A stretch of 64,000 bases of DNA from Rhyacophila brunnea (GCA_022495005.1 JAGYXB010001571.1:434001-498000); one strand, 5' to 3'; shown: positions 46,872 through 57,681, counted from the stretch's first letter. Program-made: numbers and translations. Notes: a model not told the origin generated them from the sequence alone.

Positions 46872-46961
46872 CTTCATTCCCAAAAATAACGTGCCCATTT
46901 GCGCAAAGGCGCAAAAAACAATAAAAAACATGAGAGCAAATGACATTATTTCCATGGCACA
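46872..46961 (-). CDS. Pkd2: Pkd2-like channel, S5 exon
   Basis: 30 codons in phase 0 between TTTTTTCAG and AAG|GTAATG. It reads CAMEIMSFALMFFIVFCAFA, then QMGTLFLGMK. This is the S5 helix, directly after the conserved FNRTM...LSR linker of the previous exon. Confidence 0.92.
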
Positions 46962-48459
46962 CTGAAAAAATTAACATCATTAGTAAAATGGTGCAATAAT
47001 TTATTAAAACATGGTAAATTAAATTGTACAGATTATTATGTTGAATGTAGCATATTATTTGAATGTTATATAATTTTTTTTGTCACATATCGCACCGTTG
47101 TGTAAAACCAATTTCAATTTCGAGATTAAATGCAAGACAACTGCAAAAGTCGTGAACTTGATGAATGTAAAAGTGAAGTAACTGAAAGAACATGCAATAT
47201 ACTGTAGATATAAACCTAATATTATGGTTTTTTTAACGAAACGAAGACTTCAAGCCCTAATATATCCAAAATATGTCTTTTGCAGATGCCATGGTTTTAC
47301 ATTCACAGTGCGATATGTACCTACTTATAACATGATACGAACACTACACTACAGAGAATATTACAGTTCTTTCGATACCTTCAGCGATTCAGAATACAGA
47401 GATCATTGGAGGTATTTAATGAGGGAAACTTTCAAATAGAGTTATGATCCTCAACAAAGATGAACAAAGTACAAAGAAATCAATTTAATTAGGTTTGTTT
47501 ACAATTTTACAAAATAACTTCCTGGAAGATAATCTTAGCAGCAATAAATAATTTGAAAGGAGACAGCTGGCTCCGCTAGTTTGAGATCAATGCTTAAAAG
47601 AGAAACATAATAGGAAGGCATGCTGACAATTTTATAAACATTTTCAACAATGATAATTATTATGACTAGCTGAGCCAGCTCTCGAGTTTTATAACTTTTT
47701 ATAAATTTTATAAACATTTTCAACAATGATAATTATTATGACTAGCTGAGCCAGCTCGCGAGGTCTTGCAGACAACTTTTCGTCATAATGAAATGGTGTT
47801 GAATTTTAATATAATTGTAAAGTATGTATAGACGGCGCCATAGTTTTCCCTTCGGGATGGATTTTCATTCACGTCAGACAGTTTGACATTTCGCCGATTT
47901 GTCAGTTTTACAGTTTGCATGTCGTCACTGCCAATACAAATTTTGAGTCATATGCGTAGTCTATTCTGGAGTCTGGCCTTCACAATATCGTCTGACACCA
48001 CTTCAGGCTGCTAGGCCTAGCAGAACAGCTGGCAATCGCCGATTGCTACCAATGACATTTTAATTTTAATACAATATATGTGTAGGTATGTGCATTTAAA
48101 TATGATAAATAATTATACATCTCAATCATTCGAATATACAGCAATATATGTGATTATCATAAAAAGCGATCCAATATAACGTGAATATTAATCTCTTTCG
48201 GGTCCCATTTACATAATAGAAAAAGGTTAGCAGCATAAAAAATAAATTTAAACATTTTGTTTCATTGTCTATAAAAAATAAATGCTTGCAGCCATAGAAT
48301 AATATTTAAAAAATCAAATTTTGAATTAAAAATTAACCATAAACAATAAAGTTTCCCGGTGCGGGACATTCATATCGAGACAAATGTTGATAAATAATAA
48401 AGCAATACATATTATATCTGAGAGGAATAGACCAATTCTGACCAAAGTTCAAGACCTAA
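46962..48459. other. Pkd2-like intron, small tandem repeat at 47628-47763
   Basis: AATTTTATAAACATTTTCAA and the following 40 bases, ending CTAGCTGAGCCAGCTC, occur at 47628 and again at 47704 (76-base period). A reverse-oriented AGCTGGCTCCGCTAG lies at about 47565, so the stretch may be a small inverted-repeat element with an internal duplication. The rest holds nothing recognised. Confidence 0.5.
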
Positions 48460-49660
48460 AGATGTGGAATCAGCTTAAAGAGGCCTTCATCCAGCAGTGG
48501 ATTGATGATACAGGTTGATGACGATATAAATGGGTAGGTATAAAAAATCACAAATTTACAAAAATATATCAGTTTATATGACCAAGAAGAGTAGAATTAG
48601 GTTGGGATAACCTTCATCCAGCAGTGGATTGATCTTGGTTAATAATGATAATGACGATATTATGAATGGGTAAATATAATATCAGTAATTTTGATAAATA
48701 TAACAATTCATATGACCGACAGAAATACAAACAACTTCAAGAGGCCTTCATCCACCAGTGGATTGATTCAGGCTCATGATGATAATGGCAATATAAATTG
48801 ATATAATATAATATCACTGATTTTGATAAATACAGCAATTCAAATGACAGAAAGGTGTAGAATCAGGCTAGGGAGGCCTTTATCCAGGAGTGGATGGGTT
48901 CAGGTCGATGATGATAAGAACGATAGAAATATGTATAATATCACAAATTCGTTAAACCGAAAGTAGTAGAATCAGGTTGCAGAACCCTTCATCCAGCAGT
49001 GGATTGATGATGATGATGATGATGATTACGACGATATAAATATGTAGATAAATAGCATTAGCATTTTTAATAAATATAGAAATTCAAGACTGATGAATAC
49101 AATCAACGTAGAGAGGCCTTCATCCAGCAGTGGATTTATTGAGGCTCGTGATAATAATGGCATTATAAATATAGATAGGTAGATAATAATTATTATAATA
49201 TCACTGATTTTGATAAATATATCAATTGTGTCGCTGAGTTTCAAAACCCGCTATAACACTTTTTCATTATGTTGAGAAAATCGATAAAAACATATTGAAC
49301 TAAAAAGGTTTTTGAATGTTTCAGTAGTGTTATAGCGAGATTTGATAGACACATTGATTTTATTTCATAAATGACAGTTAATCGTAGCGGGTGGTTTTGA
49401 AAGAGACGATACAATTTTCATGTAGAGATTTTAATAACGAATCCAACGATATATATATCTTAATTATTTCAAAAAAGTGTTATAGCGGGTTTTGAAATTT
49501 AGCGACACAATTCATGTGTAAGTAAGGAGTAGAATAAGGCTGAGGAGGCCTTCATCCAGCAGTGGATAGGTCCAGATTGATGATGATAAGGACGATAAAA
49601 ATAGGTAGATATTATACAACATCACAAATTTTGATAACTATAACAATTCGCATTAATTTC
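48460..49660 (+). repeat. Satellite-like array built from RTE 3' tails
   Basis: Seven units share AGGCCTTCATCCAGCAGTGG or a close variant, at about 48482, 48610, 48740, 48873, 48983, 49112 and 49544, spaced 110-150 bases apart (the last gap is widened by an inserted MITE). Each unit continues with GATGATGATAA..GACGATATAAAT and an AT-rich spacer (TTTTGATAAATATA). The core equals the coding end of the RTE element at 10967-11000. It lies in a Pkd2-like intron. Confidence 0.82.
49228..49508. mobile_element. AATT-flanked MITE (type M2), inserted in the array
   Basis: The ends are inverted repeats of about 35 bases, beginning GTGTCGCTGAGTTTCAAAAC at the left and ending GTTTTGAAATTTAGCGACAC at the right. 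They are flanked by AATT (49224-49227 and 49509-49512). The end core AGTTTCAAAA and the inner phrase CAAAACCCGCTA are shared with the M1 element at 41846, so both belong to one group. Non-coding. Confidence 0.78.
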
Positions 49661-49905
49661 ATTCATTGTTTGCAATGGCAACTTTGTTTTATAAGTTATA
49701 TCGTAATCTATGGAAATTAGTAGCCTTATTCTATAAAAAAAGAGTGCGTGAATAGCCACAAAGAAATATTTATAAAACATCATGTTTGGAATACAATTAC
49801 GTCATCTATGGAATAATTCCAGTGGTTTTCAGACAATACGAGGATTTCGAATCGTTCCAAAATTATAATTTTTCACCGCAAAAAAATTAAGTGCGCCAAT
49901 GTGTA
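49661..49905. other. Intron sequence
   Basis: Nothing supported. Confidence 0.45.
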
Positions 49906-51839
49906 GGGGAGAGCAGGTAGGATTCGTACACAGGGAGCATTCGTACAGTGGTGATATCTTCACTATCCAATTCATTGAAGTGCTCGCGTTTGTGTGCGTG
50001 ACTCTCGCTCATACGCATAGTGTAACCGCGGGGCAGGGCGTCAGTGCGGTCAACGGCTTCGACGGAGCACGCCGATATGTGGTTTCGCTCTATGTAAATA
50101 TTTTTTGTATTCACTTTTGAACACTCTTAGCTGTTATAAATTTTGCGCAAATGATATAAGTGATTTAATATAGTTTATGAACTGATAACTTCGTTTAATA
50201 TGTAAATAGTCATTTTAGGCTAACTATAACGGTTATTTTTATTTTCAATTAATTTGTTGATTTCTCTGTTTGGGGTACCTTTGTGCAGTTATGAGTGGGG
50301 TAGATTCGTACTGTACGAATGCTCCCCATTCCGAACTGCGTGGCAGTAGAAAGATTGTTTACCAAAAATATTATTGTTACAGACCCATGCCGCGAATATA
50401 TGTAAAAAAAGGGACAAGAACAGGAGAGGTTGACGAAGATGCAATGATGCAAGATGCAGCCGTTAGAATCCACGCAAGGTGCACAATCAACTTCTACAGC
50501 GGGCCAAGATGCCAATGTGCCAGAAACTCCACCTGCAGAAACAGAGATTACTCAACAAGATCTTCCACGGAGCTCAGCGCCAGTATCACCCTCCTTGCTA
50601 TCACCTACAACTGCGCCTGCATCTTCATCAACTGTAGGATTAATAACTCCAGAAATTATCCGGCCCTATTCCAGAGTGGACAGAAATACGTTAAAAAAGT
50701 CAAAGAAAGGAAAACTGCCAGGAAAATCGAGAATATATACAAATACCCCTGAAAAAATAGACTAGAAGAAATAGAAAAGGCAAAAAAGTTGAAGAAGCAA
50801 GAGCAAGAGAGGAAAAAAGGGCTAAGCAGATGAAGCGAGCATTACATTTACTATCAGATACAAGAACCAAAACAAAGAGACAAGAAAACTTCAGGGACAA
50901 CTAAACCAAAGAGGCAAAATAAAAGGAAAGTATGAAACTGAATGTGAGGATGAGGCTAATATGAGTTTAAGAGAAAGTTCTTGTTCTCCCGTCAAGAGAC
51001 GTCTGAAGGATTGGTTACTGAGAATGAAACTCCAATTATGTTAGAGAACATCAAAGAAGAAAGCTTTGTGATAGTAAAGTTCGAGAAAAAAAACCGTTTT
51101 ATATTATGTTGGGCAGGTGCTTAAAAAATATAGTCCCGTTGAATACAAAGTTTCATTTATGAGGAAGAAGTTTCATACCTGGAAATTTGTCTTCCCACTA
51201 CCAAAGATGAAGGAACAGTTTACATATCAGATGTGGTATGTATATTGCCGCTATCAAAATTTGCTTTTACAGCAAGAACAGCCCACATATTTAGCTTCGA
51301 AGAAGACCTATCTATGTATAATGTTGGATAGTACAACTATTAAATACTTACATAAGATTAAGACCTATTACTCTAATGGCAAATTTTATAATGTTGATTT
51401 ATTCGTTCCTTTATTAACAAAAAAATAAATAAAAGTGTTATGTTTTTATGACTATATAGTTATAAGCACTTTAAAAACAATAACTGTTAATTATTACTAC
51501 ATGAAGGCTGATTATGTGTTAACTTTGATCTCGATACATGATTATATTACATTGAATAAATAGCATTTTCTTTGACTGTACGAAGGTTCCCCATTATGTA
51601 CGAATGTGCCCCACACTATGTACGAAACTACCCCGTGTGTGGGGTCGATTCGTACGTTTTCCATTTTTCAGAAAAATTACCGTTGCTTCGCCATGCTGGT
51701 TAGTATCTAAACTACACTTCACTATTATTAAAGCCAAATATGGCGGGTATATAGCAGCATTGAAGTTATTTTAAAATAGCTTACAATTTTTTTTATAAGG
51801 CTTAGAGTAAAAAGTGTATGAATCCTACCTGCAGTCCCC
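49906..51839 (+). mobile_element. pogo-like DNA transposon, internally deleted
   Basis: The ends GGGGAGAGCAGGTAGGATTC and GAATCCTACCTGCAGTCCCC are inverted repeats (22 of about 25 match), flanked by TA at 49904-49905 and 51840-51841. The motif ATTCGTAC with nearby GGGG or CCCC recurs at about 49921, 49947, 50300, 50312, 51578, 51600, 51620 and 51645, as subterminal binding repeats. The coding remnants match pogo-type transposases at both termini. It lies in a Pkd2-like intron. Confidence 0.82.
50387..51428 (+). pseudogene. pogo-like transposase remnants (core deleted)
   Basis: The frame from ATG at 50387 reads MPRIYVKKGTRTGEVDEDAM, like the start of the pogo Psq-type helix-turn-helix domain. 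A shifted frame then gives VGLITPEIIRPYSRVDRN, KGKLPGKSRIYTNTPEK and a Lys-rich stretch, the linker after the DDE domain in insect pogo proteins. A third frame (about 51080-51430) gives EYKVSFMRKKF and WKFVFPLPK, the C-terminal domain. The DDE catalytic core is missing, so the product cannot transpose by itself. Confidence 0.68.
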
Positions 51840-51841
51840 TA

Positions 51842-52719
51842 CATGGTGACATTTGAATAAAAAGAATCAGTTCCATTTGTCAATAAAGGATCAGAAGGTC
51901 TTAAGCGACGAAGACGTCATTCTGTTAGGCGTGAACAGTAAATATGGCAATCGTATATACGGTATGTAAGAAAATATCGGATATAAACGTCACGTACCTG
52001 TAAAATCATGGAAAATATCTGAAATGTGTTATTCAATCGGTAGATAATTCGGTAGCGCACATTTCGAAGTGAAGATGTAAAAATAACAATAAAACGACGC
52101 TTAAATGAGCTGTTGGTGCGTTTTTCAAAATCTCCTAGGATAATAATATATAGGAGATAATATCTGTGTATGGCGTGAATATGTTCATTGAACACAACCA
52201 CAGAAAACCAACCTTACAAATAGCTGCAATATTAATTAATAACCATATTATTAAGGTATTATGTATTTCTGAATGGTTACAGAAGTGAGTTAAGTTTGGT
52301 GGAGCATCCTGTCTCTTTCTGTGAGTTAATTAGGCAGAGACAAATTATTGTCTACCTGTGTAGTCTTGATAATGGTAGGACAACCAAAATTGATATTGAT
52401 TAATACACCAATCTAAAGAATTTAATATAATTTTTGTTATCATTTTAAAATATCTACTATGTTGAAAGTAAATGCAAACTCAATTGATAATTAAAAAATA
52501 TTTGACCGAGTGGGATTCAAATACATACATAGACACACTTTTACTTGCCAGGTGAGTGCTGTAGCACCGCGTTATAAACCCAAGTGTCTTTCTTGCAGAT
52601 GTCCAATAATATGATATGTGAGTGTTTTAAATTTCCGTAACCGAACATTTTCTAATAGGTATGTTCGTGAGGTTTTCCCGAAGTTCTCATATGAACCATT
52701 CAATCAGTTAATTGCTTAC
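51842..52719. other. Pkd2-like intron; SINE-like remnant at 52500-52600
   Basis: At about 52500-52600 the minus strand has TGGGTTTATAACGCGGTGCT and a B-box-like region; a decayed tRNA-derived SINE is likely. Otherwise nothing. Confidence 0.35.
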
Positions 52720-52950
52720 CCTGCTCAATGTTGCCGTTAACTCTTGCATAGTCCTATTAAAACTGAGATATTTAAACAGTTTCATCCAGAGAAGAAAAAC
52801 AAAAACTGCAGTAACAGTGTCCATTGTGCGTGTAGCCGAACCCAGTTCTTCGAAATCCAAAAATTGGTCTTGCCTCTGAATGAGATTCTTCAGATTATCT
52901 CTGAGATACAAGTACAAGTATACATTGAAGGCTATCACAGCGTAGCTAGT
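52720..52950 (-). CDS. Pkd2: Pkd2-like channel, S3-S4 exon
   Basis: 77 codons in phase 0 after TTTATAG. It contains TVTAVFVFLLWMKLFKYLSF and FNRTMQELTATLSR. LFKYLSFNRTM is the S4 and S4-S5 linker hallmark of polycystins. The donor is AGG|GTAAGC. Confidence 0.93.
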
Positions 52951-53047
52951 CTATAAACAATCTTAATACCATTAATCAATACAACACAGACAACAATTTC
53001 TATTTAATTTTACCTGATAGGAATTATTAGAAAAAAAAACTATTTAC
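52951..53047 (-). other. Short intron of the Pkd2-like gene
   Basis: 97 bases, GTAAAT to TTTATAG. Confidence 0.85.
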
Positions 53048-53276
53048 CATGAGAACGATGATGTCGAGAATATTCCAAAATATCTTGAAATAGTTGCGCT
53101 TTAATCGATACAGTTTTAAAATTTCTTCCACCGTTTGCAACATAACAAACAAGAGAAAAATTATTTCAAACGCCATTATAATGTGATCGAAACTGTCCAC
53201 ATATTTCAACAAATTCTCAGAGGCTATGGACCAAGTTGATATCACATTTCCAACAGTTGATCGCTCAAAAATAAGT
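53048..53276 (-). CDS. Pkd2: Pkd2-like channel, S2 exon
   Basis: 229 bases. The first base completes the codon begun as AA at the end of the previous exon (56374). It reads LIFERSTVGNVISTWSI, YVDSFDHIIMAFEIIFLLFV and QTVEEILKLYRLKRNYFKIF, then WNILDIIVLM. It spans the end of the extracellular polycystin domain, S2 and the start of S3, matching the family order exactly. Confidence 0.93.
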
Positions 53277-53589
53277 CTGTAAACATAATTAATTTTAATG
53301 CAGGCAAAATTCTCAGGGTTAGTATAAAAAAATTGCCGGAAATGACCGGAATGCACCGGAACTCAGCTCGATTCATGAAATCCCCAAAATTATGCCTCCA
53401 AATCGTTGAAAAAAATAAATGAATTATTAAAAAGTAATTAAAATCACTTTATAAACATTTCAAATTTAATACGAAAATTGTCAGACTCGGATGAATGGTA
53501 AAAAATAATATTTATGACGTGCCGTAAACCGCGTTTTTTGCGTGCGACGTTGGCAACTCTTGGATGCCACAAGTTTAAAGACTGATGAG
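53277..53589. other. Pkd2-like intron
   Basis: Nothing supported; the left target duplication of the next hAT is at 53582-53589. Confidence 0.5.
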
Positions 53590-54438
53590 TAGGGCCCGGA
53601 TTTATATGCTAGTGCATGTTTTGTTAGGGTGTATGCACAGTTATGAGAGTTGCACAGAAATCTGTTTTGAAAGACAAAATAAAATTTTATTGTGCATATA
53701 AATGCATATTTGGGAAGTTAGAGCATATTTGAGACATTGGTGTATATTTCATAAATAAATGCATATTTTAGAACTTCTGAATTTATAATTTTAGTTTTTT
53801 TTTAATTATTTTATCGAAATATAACTAAGTTAGGAAGGTAGATAGTTTAGATGTACTTGCATTTTTAATGCCATCTCCGAGCTGTGGATTTATCAGAAAA
53901 AGTGAAGTCAACTCAGGCACTTTTATTTAAAGTTTGCCCAATCACCTCTGTGGATGTTGAGAGGTCGTTTTCCGCATATAAACAAAATAATGACAGATAC
54001 CTATGCGGAAAAATTTAATGCCAGAGCATAATATTCAAAAAAATATTGTATTTTTTTGAATATCATGTAATAGCATTTAGGAATAGTTAAGTGTGTTGTT
54101 TTTTGTTTTTTAATTTATGTTTGGTTTACATTGCATTTATTATTCAATTATTTGTACTTGTGAAAAAACTATTTTGAAAACTGTAATTGATTAACTTTAT
54201 ATTCATTGTTTGTGTTTTTTTGTTCTGCTATCTTATTATATGTTAAAAAATATTAACTAGTTATTCGATTTTGGTCAGTTATATTGGGTAAAGTGGGTAT
54301 TTACAATTTTTTCCCACAAAAAATGACCATTTTTAACTGCATATTTCTTCGGTTTTAGTGCATATTTTTTTTATTTTAAGTGCATACGTGCATGCATATT
54401 ATATTCATGTTTTTTGTTGCATATATATCCGCTCCCTA
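53590..54438. mobile_element. hAT element (family H2), copy 2
   Basis: The ends TAGGGCCCGGATTTATATGC and GCATATATATCCGCTCCCTA, with a perfect 8-base duplication CTGATGAG (53582-53589 and 54439-54446). TGCATAT repeats near both ends as in the copy at 15065. A short transposase C-terminal piece is on the plus strand at about 53937-54005. Confidence 0.87.
53937..54008 (+). pseudogene. hAT transposase C-terminal fragment
   Basis: CPITSVDVERSFSAYKQNND is the same dimerisation block as at 15650-15925, here only some 25 residues before stops. It shows that both H2 copies derive from one transposase gene. Confidence 0.75.
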
Positions 54439-54446
54439 CTGATGAG

Positions 54447-55432
54447 TGATGACCATATGACGGTCTGAGCTAAGTAGTGATATGTATGGGTTTATGTTGG
54501 AGGGTTTGTTTCACTATAATTAAAACCATTGATTCAGAGAAATTAAATATTCAGTATATTTCGCTTTTCACACGAGATAAAGACTTATAAATTGTTTGAA
54601 GTAACAATTAATTATTATCAATATTTCACGTTCACATACACTTTGGCGCGAAAAGGTAGCGAATTAGATTCAGACGCGACGGTCAAGGCTCGAGGGATAG
54701 TTCCCGTCTTGCTAGTACCTACCCTCTGTTCTTCATCCACCCAGAGACAAGTAATGGTATTTGTTTTGTAATGTGTATTTGAGTATTTTGTATTGTTTCG
54801 CTGTGCATCCCGGTCTAGCATTCCTCTATCGACTCATTTACAGTTACAAATATAATTATGTACGAGTTCTGTTCTTCCTAATACCCCGTTTACATGTGCA
54901 TGGATTTACTGTTGACAGTAAGAAAATGTATGGGTAAACATGTATTATCCTGCAGTTGGCAAGATTGCATGCATGAATCAAAAAAGTTTGAAAGCTTCTG
55001 AATTATCATGCGACAGTAGAATTATTTCGATCTGCGCCTCCGCAGTAGAACGACAGTGGCGAACCTGCCAGCAAAAAAATGAACTACGAATGAATTTTCA
55101 GGTTGACCGATTTTCACTACCTGTCAAATAATACGAAATAGCACTATAAAATGACAACATCGCGTCTCACTTAGTTTTGAAAAATGAGATTGGAAAGATA
55201 GTCAGCACTTTTACGTGTAAACAGTTATTGTCACGATAGTTTAAAATAAGCATTATTGCCGCCAGTAAACCCATGCATGTGTAAAGGCGCTATCACTCTG
55301 TCAATTGCTGGATTTTTGAGGGAGGGGATTTAGGCATTTAATGTGATATTTGGTATCGGTAGATATATTACAAAAAAATCTAAACCACTTATTTGTTATT
55401 ATAATATACAAAAACTTTGATAAATGTGTTAA
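54447..55432. other. Pkd2-like intron, no feature recognised
   Basis: Several short open frames but no domain. Confidence 0.4.
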
Positions 55433-55781
55433 GGCTCTTCAGCTGAGGCATGTTCTAAAAAGATCATGACTACACGACGTGCAGATTGTGCAAACAAAAC
55501 ATAATCTGTCATAAAAATTCAACATGCGTCCATTTAATCTTAATGTTATGTTTATTGTTATATTAGTAATAATAATATATTCATTGACATGTTTCTTTTT
55601 CGAGTAAATGCGTAACGTTTTTTAGTCATCTTTACACGATTTAAGAATATATTGCTCTGACCCCATCACAAAACAAATTGGCGTGCTTACAGCTCGACTA
55701 TCGCTCTCCGATTGGCAACAAGTGCGAAATTACGTTCCACCTATTGTTGAAAATTATTTGCCATTTCACTGAAGTATGCTC
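55433..55781. mobile_element. TTAA MITE (family P1), third clear copy
   Basis: TTAA at 55429-55432 and 55782-55785. It starts GGCTCTTCAGCTGAGGCATG and ends TTTCACTGAAGTATGCTC, in the same orientation as 15236-15608. The interior (TCTTTACACGATTTAAGAAT, TCGCTCTCCGATTGGCAAC) matches the other copies. Confidence 0.83.
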
Positions 55782-55785
55782 TTAA

Positions 55786-56373
55786 TATTATTTGAAAATT
55801 ATCGAGTGCTCCATATAATTTTCCATTTTGAGATCTGAATCCGAGAAATTCGGAGAGTTGAGGATGTGATCAAATAGGGGAGAAAACGAAGAAAAATTTG
55901 AAATTGACAAGTGGAAAGGATGGGCGACGCTGATCTCATACATTGTATTGCACGGTAGACTGCTGGCTGTCACCCTTCCGGAAGATCTAACTAAATTACT
56001 AAAAGAAGGAGATATAACTGGGACTCAACTTTGCAAAAATTCGAAGAAACTGAGAGATTTGAAAGAACTGTCTACAACAAGTAGGTATAAAAAGAAGAAT
56101 ACTGTTTATTGTTTGTTTGTTGCACATTGTCACTCATTTTGTTTATTTTATTGAGTAAAACAGTAACAAACTTTAATCTTTGTCGGTTCTATAGATACCG
56201 TACCTTACTAAAGATGTCGACTGGCGAAACCTGAGTTACTAAACTAATTCTTATGGAATAGTACAAAACTCTCATCATTTAGAATATAAACTAAATTGCT
56301 ATCAAGTACCCTCAGTCGTTTAGTTAGTCAGGTAAAAATATTTTTTATTCCAGTGTATATTAATATTCCTTAC
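55786..56373. other. Pkd2-like intron
   Basis: Nothing supported. Confidence 0.45.
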
Positions 56374-56598
56374 TTGACTATCGAAAACACATTCGAGTTG
56401 GCGTTGTAAAGAGTAAAATCAATGAAAAGGACTCTTGTCCCTCTATCCAGCCATTTATTGAGTTTCAACTCTTTTAAGAGATTTACTGTATCATTTTTTG
56501 AGACTGGCAAATCAACATAATATCCTCCACCACTGTAAACCGTAAAGTGACCCCAATACGTCGAGCCATTCAATTTTTTTGGATCAGAATAAGTCCAC
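56374..56598 (-). CDS. Pkd2: Pkd2-like channel, extracellular polycystin domain exon 2
   Basis: 225 bases with split codons at both ends. It reads WTYSDPKKLNGSTYWGHFTV, then YSGGGYYVDLP and WLDRGTRVLFIDFTLYNANS. These are hallmark blocks of the TOP/polycystin domain between S1 and S2. The donor is CAA|GTAAGG. Confidence 0.95.
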
Positions 56599-56683
56599 CT
56601 AAAGGATAGAAGAATTTTAGTTAAATTAAAAAGATAATATTTTGTCATGACGATGAAGTCAGCTAAATATTCTTTGTTCTTAC
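56599..56683 (-). other. Short intron of the Pkd2-like gene
   Basis: 85 bases, GTAAGA to CCTTTAG. Confidence 0.85.
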
Positions 56684-56946
56684 GCTGTGCCCAATCCATC
56701 TCCGAAGCTACTAACATCTTCAAATTTGTGGAAGTAATTAGAATAACACTTTGCAAAATATTTTTGAAATGCCTCATGTATGATGCAAGAATCATTCTTA
56801 ATTCTTAATTGTCGCAATCTTGGAACGCCTAATAATTTGTTTTCAAAGAGTATTTTCTCATCATCAGGGTCTGTAGATATCTCTGTTGGGATGTTTGCTG
56901 GGTCTGTATTCCAGTAAATACCATTTACAAACACTTTTTCAATGTA
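56684..56946 (-). CDS. Pkd2: Pkd2-like channel, extracellular polycystin domain exon 1
   Basis: 263 bases from CTGTTGCAG. It reads YIEKVFVNGIYWNTDPAN, then ENKLLGVPRLRQLRIKNDSC and CYSNYFHKF, ending GDGLGTA. LLGVPR.RQ.. with a following Asn-Asp-Ser-Cys is conserved in polycystin-2 proteins. NDS is a potential N-glycosylation site. Confidence 0.95.
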
Positions 56947-57347
56947 CTGCAACAGATACAATATTATGAAAGTGTGCAGCGGTGTAAGTATATAAGTATA
57001 GAAGTTAGACACATAAAGAAGAATCATTAAAAAGGTTGTTTTAATATTTTTTTAAAAGAAATCTCTAGTTCACCTTCTGTGATTGGCTAAATTAAAATAT
57101 AATTTAGAAACACGTCAAATGTTTAATAAAGAAAGAAACATTCTCAACTCTTGTGAAAAATTCATTTAATAAAAGAATTGTTTATTAAATTTACTGTAAA
57201 TTCTGTACCGGTGAAACTACAAGCAACACAGTGTATTCATGATTCGAGCGAAAAAGTGCATGGAAACCATTTTTTTTTTCTTTTGCTCTTCCAATTTTTC
57301 CAAGTTTTGGTCGTTCGATGGTGTTTTGTTATTGTGATATTTCTTAC
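56947..57347 (-). other. Intron of the Pkd2-like gene
   Basis: 401 bases; no separate feature. Confidence 0.8.
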
Positions 57348-57484
57348 CTCCCATACTTGATTTATTGTGTAAACCTCCCTAAATGTAATGTCGTGATTAT
57401 TCATAGAAAATTCTTTTTCTATAAATATATCTTTTACCGCCTTTGTAAAATAATACATAATACCTGGTTTTGATTGAGAGGTAA
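57348..57484 (-). CDS. Pkd2: Pkd2-like channel, post-S1 exon
   Basis: 137 bases from TTTTGTAG. The first two bases complete a split Val codon, then TSQSKPGIMYYFTKAVKDIF and FREVYTINQVWE. This is the YYYTK-type segment that follows S1 in polycystin-2. The donor is GAG|GTAAGA. Confidence 0.9.
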
Positions 57485-57578
57485 CTACAAAAGTAAAATT
57501 GGCGATTATTTTTCATCGATAATATGAATCTATTAATTTAAAGTATTTCATAATAACAAAGATGTTAACCAAACTCAC

Positions 57579-57681
57579 CAAATGTTGTGATAGACAAAAA
57601 TACTATGTATATTATTAAAGTTTTCATCAGAAATAACTTTAGTGTCTTGTATAACTTGTTCTTCTCATAAAAAATACTTTG
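57579..57681 (-). CDS. Pkd2: Pkd2-like channel, S1 exon (most 5' exon found)
   Basis: The frame QSIFYEKNKLYKTLKLFLMK leads into the hydrophobic TLIIYIVFLSITTF, the S1 helix, matching the place and pattern of the polycystin RE.V.Y..FL segment. It ends in phase 1 at TTTG|GTGAGT, which agrees with the next exon. Directly upstream in frame is TAG (TTTTACTAG|CAA), which I take as the acceptor. The nine exons then sum to 1584 bases, 527 codons plus stop, so only the N-terminal cytoplasmic part is missing. Polycystin-2 is a tetrameric cation channel of cilia and ER; fly Pkd2 (amo) acts in sperm. Confidence 0.78.
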
